NCBI GenBank assembly: GCA_964596345.1
Contig: CAZQSZ010000001.1
Location: 1-64,000, forward strand
Length of the DNA stretch: 64,000 nt
From: CADEDV01 sp964596345
Lineage (GTDB): Bacteria; Bacteroidota; Bacteroidia; Chitinophagales; Chitinophagaceae
Reading direction: 5' to 3'
Shown piece after piece: positions 60,308 through 64,000 of the stretch. A program made the position numbers and the translations under genes. The first letter of the stretch is position 1. Each line of letters starts with the position of its first letter. The notes under the pieces were generated by a model. It did no database searches. It was not told where the DNA came from and saw only the letters and a list, made by a program, of their open reading frames with translations.

Positions 60308-61393
60308 ATGAAGAATACTCCTTTTACTGAAAAACATATTGCCCTCGGTGCTAAAATGGCGGAATTTGCCGGGTACAATATGCCGATCTCTTATTCCGGC
60401 ATCAACGACGAACATGCGGCGGTAAGAAAGAATGCCGGCATCTTTGATGTGAGCCATATGGGTGAGTTTATCCTGAAAGGAGAGTATGCATTGGACCTTA
60501 TTCAAAGAACAACCAGCAATGATGCCTCCAAATTGAAAGCCGGGCAGGCTCAATACAGTTGCCTGCCCAATGAAAACGGAGGTATAGTAGATGACCTGCT
60601 GGTCTATTGTGTGGAAGAAAACAAAGTGTATATGCTGGTGGTGAATGCTTCCAATATTGAAAAGGACTGGAACTGGATCAGTAAACACAATACCAACAAT
60701 GCAGAGATGCATAATATTTCTGAAAAAACTTGTTTGTTAGCGATACAGGGACCTAATGCCACGAAGATCTTGCAGCCATTGACAGAGATGGATATTCTCA
60801 ACCTGAAATACTACACGTTTACCAAAGGAAAATTTGCCGGCGTGGAAAATGTACTGATCAGTGCGACGGGTTATACCGGTGCCGGTGGTGTGGAGATCTA
60901 TTTTGAAGATAAAGACGGGGCTGCGGATAAAATATGGAATGCCATTTTTGAAGTGGGTGGCCCGCAGGGATTAAAACCGGTAGGTCTTGGTGCAAGAGAT
61001 ACGCTGCGGCTGGAAATGGGCTTCTGTTTATATGGTAACGATATTGATGATACCACTTCACCGATAGAAGCGGGTCTTGGCTGGATCACCAAATTCACGA
61101 AAGAGTTTACTTCCAAAGAAATATTTGCCAAACAAAAAGCAGAAGGCGTACAAAAAAAACTGGTAGGCTTTGAAATGATCGACAAAGGAATCCCCCGCCA
61201 CGGCTATGAAATAAAAGATTTCTCCGGGACTACTATTGGCCATGTTACTTCCGGTACACAGGCCCCCAGCCTGGGTAAAGCTATTGGCATGGGCTATGTG
61301 ACCCCGGCTTTTGCAGCTATTGATTCGCCCATTTATATTAAAGTGCGGGATAAATTACTACAGACTAAAGTGGCAAAGATCCCTTTTGCATAG
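60308..61393 (+). CDS. gcvT: Glycine cleavage system T protein
   Basis: A 361-residue aminomethyltransferase that releases ammonia and forms methylene-tetrahydrofolate from the H-protein-bound aminomethyl group. Features: TPFTEKHIALGAKMAEFAGYNMPISY, VSHMGEFILKG, ATGYTGAGGVEIYF (folate-binding) and GLGARDTLRLEMGFCLYGND with the conserved Asp near folate. The open frame begins 37 codons earlier in the terminator; ATG 60308 follows the -7 element. Other gcv genes are not in this window. Confidence 0.95.
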   Translation: MKNTPFTEKHIALGAKMAEFAGYNMPISYSGINDEHAAVRKNAGIFDVSHMGEFILKGEYALDLIQRTTSNDASKLKAGQAQYSCLPNENGGIVDDLLVYCVEENKVYMLVVNASNIEKDWNWISKHNTNNAEMHNISEKTCLLAIQGPNATKILQPLTEMDILNLKYYTFTKGKFAGVENVLISATGYTGAGGVEIYFEDKDGAADKIWNAIFEVGGPQGLKPVGLGARDTLRLEMGFCLYGNDIDDTTSPIEAGLGWITKFTKEFTSKEIFAKQKAEGVQKKLVGFEMIDKGIPRHGYEIKDFSGTTIGHVTSGTQAPSLGKAIGMGYVTPAFAAIDSPIYIKVRDKLLQTKVAKIPFA

Positions 61394-61454
61394 ATTGATA
61401 TGGTCGGATTTTTGCAGGAACAGGTATAAGATTGTATTTTAACCGGAGCGATAT

Positions 61455-61482
61455 ACTTCGTACTTCAAACATCGTACTTGTT
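61455..61482. repeat. Heptad ACTTCGT repeat
   Basis: Four 7-bp units in register: ACTTCGT, ACTTCAA, ACATCGT, ACTTGTT. They lie immediately upstream of the SRPBCC protein start and replace any visible -7 element. Confidence 0.6.
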
Positions 61483-61486
61483 CAAT

Positions 61487-61963
61487 ATGCCAACTATCCA
61501 CCTGACCACCTTTATTGCAGCACCTGCTGATATTGTATTTGATCTCAGCCGTCATATCGGTTTGCACGCCGAGTCCATGTCAAAATATAAAGAAGAAGCG
61601 GTGGCGGGCACCCGGTTCGGGTTAATTGAAAAGGATGAAACTGTTACCTGGCGGGCCCGGCATTTATTCAAGAACCGATTGCTGCGGGCAAAGATCACCG
61701 GGATGAAAAAGCCGGAAATGTTTACCGATGAACAGGCCGAAGGGGATTTTAAAATGATGAAACACGAACATCATTTCAAGCCCTGTGATAATGGAACGAT
61801 TATGATCGACCTGCTGCATTTTGAAAGTCCCTATGGGGCAATAGGACGCTTCTTCAACTCTGTTTATCTTACTAATTATATGCGCCGTTTGATCGAACAC
61901 CGCAACCAGGTCATCAAAGACTATGCGGAGACGGATAAATGGAAGAAGCTGTTGCAGAAATAG
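61487..61963 (+). CDS. SRPBCC/Bet v 1-like protein
   Basis: A 158-residue lipid/ligand-binding fold protein: IHLTTFIAAPADIVFDLSRHIGLHAESMSKYKEEAVAG, VTWRARHLFKNRLLRAKITGMKKPEMFTDEQAEGDFKMMKHEHHFKPCDNGTIMIDLLHFESPYGAIGRFFN. Members bind hydrophobic ligands; cellular role unknown. ATG 61487 is used rather than TTG 61478. Confidence 0.82.
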   Translation: MPTIHLTTFIAAPADIVFDLSRHIGLHAESMSKYKEEAVAGTRFGLIEKDETVTWRARHLFKNRLLRAKITGMKKPEMFTDEQAEGDFKMMKHEHHFKPCDNGTIMIDLLHFESPYGAIGRFFNSVYLTNYMRRLIEHRNQVIKDYAETDKWKKLLQK

Positions 61964-61991
61964 GGCAACTGACCGTTAGCAAATGTTCTCT

Positions 61992-61999
61992 TATTTTTG
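61992..61999 (+). promoter_or_regulatory. comB-like gene -7 element
   Basis: TATTTTTG, 9 nt before ATG 62009. Confidence 0.55.
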
Positions 62000-62008
62000 C
62001 AGCACTAT

Positions 62009-62734
62009 ATGAGTAACAAACCAACCCTCAATACCTCACTCTCTCCTGCCCTGCTTCATTTATATGATCTTAGTAACAGCGTGGTGGTGATCATTGATGT
62101 ATTTCGTGCCACCTCCACCATTGCTTCAGCATTATACAACGGTGCCAAATGTGTGATACCGGTTGACTCGGTCCCTAAAGCTATTGAGATCAGTAAGAGT
62201 ATCGGTGGTATTGCTGCCGGCGAAAGAGATGGAATGATAGCAGAAGGGCTGCAGCACGGCAATTCCCCATTAGAATATGGCCGTGAGTTTATCGAAAACC
62301 AAACATTGGTACTGACCACTACTAACGGTACCCGTTTATTACAAATGGCCCTGGACAAAGGTGCCGATACGATCATCTCGGGTTCATTTCCCAACCTTTC
62401 TGCTGTATGCGATTATCTTACTGCTGAAAAAAAGAACGTGGTATTAGGCTGCGCCGGCTGGAAAGATCGTTTCAACCTGGAAGACACTTTGTTTGCAGGA
62501 GCGGTGATCAGCCGGTTGAAAAAAGATTTTACGATCCACTGCGATAGCTCACTGATGGCAGAAACGATGTACAATAAGCATAAAAACAATTTAGCCGGTT
62601 TTGCCCCGAAGCTCACACACTATCATCGCCTGGTGGAAAGATTTGGTTTGATAGAAGATATCAAATTTTGTTTGACTGCCGACCTGGCGAATGTATTGCC
62701 TTTATACAAAGAAGGAAAGCTGACGGCTAAGTAA
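62009..62734 (+). CDS. ComB-like 2-phosphosulfolactate phosphatase family protein
   Basis: A 241-residue protein. VVIIDVFRATSTIASALYNGA (residues about 22-42), AGERDGMIAEGLQHGNSPLEY, LTTTNGTRLLQMAL and LGCAGWKDRFNLEDTLFAG are the typical ComB blocks. In archaea ComB works in coenzyme M synthesis. This pathway is not expected in Bacteroidota, so the protein more likely acts on another sulfonate or phosphate substrate, perhaps sulfonolipid-related. TTG at 61997 lies in the -7 element; ATG 62009 is the start. Confidence 0.82.
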   Translation: MSNKPTLNTSLSPALLHLYDLSNSVVVIIDVFRATSTIASALYNGAKCVIPVDSVPKAIEISKSIGGIAAGERDGMIAEGLQHGNSPLEYGREFIENQTLVLTTTNGTRLLQMALDKGADTIISGSFPNLSAVCDYLTAEKKNVVLGCAGWKDRFNLEDTLFAGAVISRLKKDFTIHCDSSLMAETMYNKHKNNLAGFAPKLTHYHRLVERFGLIEDIKFCLTADLANVLPLYKEGKLTAK

Positions 62735-62986
62735 TAATTTTCAACAATAGTTTGGTGGTTAAACAAGCAGGGGCTGTGCGTTGTTCCTCTTCTTAGGAGA
62801 GGCAAAAACCTACTAAGATACTTTATTTTTTTTGCACCCTCCTGCTCAAAAAATTATTTTTTATTTCTCCTGTTTTGCATGGAAATCCGCCCTGTATTCC
62901 TTTAGATTTGCCGATTGCCCTTTTTTGAATCAGCAATATGCAATTGGCTGCGGGCAATTTAAATGACAGTTGAAAATCGCCGGTTG

Positions 62987-63007
62987 CTATTGCCCATTGT
63001 CTATTGA
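62987..63007. repeat. Heptad CTATTGN repeat
   Basis: Three units in register: CTATTGC, CCATTGT, CTATTGA, ending 9 nt before the ATG of the SWIM-finger gene. Confidence 0.55.
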
Positions 63008-63016
63008 ATTTCTGTT

Positions 63017-64000
63017 ATGGCCTTACCGCACCTTATCAAATATGTGTACACCCATGGAACTGATGAAGTGATCCGCCGCGGCAAAAAGATCCATGCCATT
63101 GGTTTTTGTGAACTGGTGGAGTATGATGATCTTTTTGGTTCTGCTATCTTCCGGGTGAAGGATGATATCTATTCTACTTTTTACAAAGTCTATATTCAGA
63201 AATTCAAAGACCCGAAAGGACTTTCACTGCGCTGCACCTGCCCGTATAATCTCGGTGATATCTGCCGGCATGAAGCGGCTTCTCTTTTTCAATTGCAGGA
63301 ACTCATTGACAGGGGACATTTACAAACCGGTGAAGTCAAATACGATCAGCGACATACTGTTGCCAAGATGAAGACTATTGACCTGAAAACATTACGCCTG
63401 CTTTCTTCCCAGGAAACGATACAGGAGGCGGAAACTTATTTACGGACACAGAAAGCCAGGATCGATTTTGCAGAGAATGAAACCGTGAAAGCAACCGTAA
63501 TACTGAATGGACAGGAATACAAAGTGATCATCCGCAAGAATGAGGAACGGAATTTTGATACAAGTTGTGACTATGACGACCCGGATCATCCTTTGTGTTT
63601 GCCCAAGATCATTGTGCTGGTACAGTTATTAAATTCTTACGGGGTTAATTATTTCGACAGCATCCGTAACTGGGATAAGGAAAAAAATAAATTGTTAGAA
63701 GCCTATGGCTATTCATTGAGTGATGACCTGAAAGGGAAATTTGAATTTGCCTATAAGGAAGGGAAACCCTTTTTACGGGTATTAGATACCTCTATCAAAA
63801 GAGTGGCCCCTGCCACCCAGCCCAGCCGTCCCGTTTTATTACCGATCAAAGAAAAACAGGCAGAAGCAGAATTGCAGGAGCCGGCATTTGTACAAGCCGA
63901 AGTGGTGAAACCAACACAACGGCTGGGAGTTGTTTTTAATTTCAATAAAAAAAACTACCCGCAGTTTACGGTGGATGTGGTGATCGGCGAAGGCAATGAT
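63017..64000 (+). CDS. SWIM zinc-finger protein, probable SNF2 helicase N-terminus (partial)
   Basis: A frame open from ATG 63017 to the window edge: 328 codons, no stop. It has the SWIM pattern CxCx(n)CxH at LRCTCPYNLGDICRHEAASLFQLQ (Cys75, Cys77, Cys84 and His87 approx). In Bacteroidota this finger commonly heads long SNF2/DEAD-family helicases, but the motor domain lies outside this window, so that is inference. The region after the finger is alpha/beta and unassigned. Confidence 0.75.
   Translation, partial: MALPHLIKYVYTHGTDEVIRRGKKIHAIGFCELVEYDDLFGSAIFRVKDDIYSTFYKVYIQKFKDPKGLSLRCTCPYNLGDICRHEAASLFQLQELIDRGHLQTGEVKYDQRHTVAKMKTIDLKTLRLLSSQETIQEAETYLRTQKARIDFAENETVKATVILNGQEYKVIIRKNEERNFDTSCDYDDPDHPLCLPKIIVLVQLLNSYGVNYFDSIRNWDKEKNKLLEAYGYSLSDDLKGKFEFAYKEGKPFLRVLDTSIKRVAPATQPSRPVLLPIKEKQAEAELQEPAFVQAEVVKPTQRLGVVFNFNKKNYPQFTVDVVIGEGND

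Noticed and set aside
1..64000. CRISPR arrays, rRNA operons, phage or transposase genes
   Set aside because: No direct-repeat/spacer arrays and no matching genes were seen on either strand.

Overview
This window looks like chromosomal DNA of a Bacteroidota bacterium, most likely of the Chitinophagaceae type; that placement is inferred from gene content. At least a dozen starts are preceded by the Bacteroidota -7 element TAnnTTTG. There is a type-9-secretion/gliding C-terminal sorting domain, an IPExxxVDY protein, a GxxExxY protein, a Bacteroidota-type long Rho and a PadR-PspC pair. No rRNA, phage, transposase or CRISPR array was seen. One tRNA gene, tRNA-Phe(GAA), is present.

Layout. 0-2 kb: a secreted hypothetical protein and two small VOC-fold proteins. 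2-5.2 kb (minus): two coupled polytopic GT-C glycosyltransferases. 5.2-9.2 kb (minus): a compact arsenic operon read from 9200 down: SAM methyltransferase, arsR, arsN2-like acetyltransferase, arsM, an unlisted 28-residue peptide with three Cys-Cys pairs, acr3, arsC. Its single promoter lies inside a nested inverted repeat that is probably the ArsR operator. 9.3-15.1 kb (minus): EamA transporter, methionine aminotransferase, YjbR-like, RidA, a PolB-like exonuclease, GDP-mannose pyrophosphorylase and KdsD. 15.4-20.6 kb (plus): recQ, tRNA-Phe and a secreted GH3-PA14 beta-glycosidase. 20.6-22.4 kb (minus): pseudouridine catabolism (psuG, psuK). 23-26.4 kb (plus): ssb, a GxxExxY gene bounded by terminal inverted repeats of three 9-bp units, and a Pif1-like helicase.

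28.1-31.3 kb (plus): the most unusual locus, a three-gene set encoding a stand-alone SET-domain protein, a D-Ala-D-Ala-ligase-like ATP-grasp enzyme with a Lys/Thr/Arg-rich tail, and a single polypeptide fusing a second ATP-grasp to a second SET domain. It could be a bacterial ligase plus lysine-methyltransferase system. 31.3-34.6 kb: mnmG and ybeY with two inverted parS-like 16-mers between and within them, then a FeoA-like protein and nadD. 34.6-42.9 kb: ChrA, secreted M20 and M28 peptidases, a class-A beta-lactamase-like protein, FeoB, an IPExxxVDY protein and a pterin dehydratase. 43-50 kb: CtlX-type hydrolase, then a minus-strand run containing selD and mnmH, which together supply selenium for tRNA 2-selenouridine. 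50-64 kb: rho, a RelE-like toxin facing a small antitoxin-like gene, asnS, a tandem universal stress protein, an orphan ExbD, surface lipoproteins, padR-pspC, gcvT, a SRPBCC protein, a ComB-like phosphatase and the start of a SWIM-finger protein that leaves the window.

Recurrent themes are very short 5' leaders (the -7 element ends 4-28 nt before the start codon), TAATG/TGATG coupling inside operons, strong hairpin terminators, and several intergenic short-period (7, 8 or 9 bp) degenerate repeats with different unit sequences. Many in-frame first codons are TTG; where a better ATG exists, the start has been moved and the reason stated.
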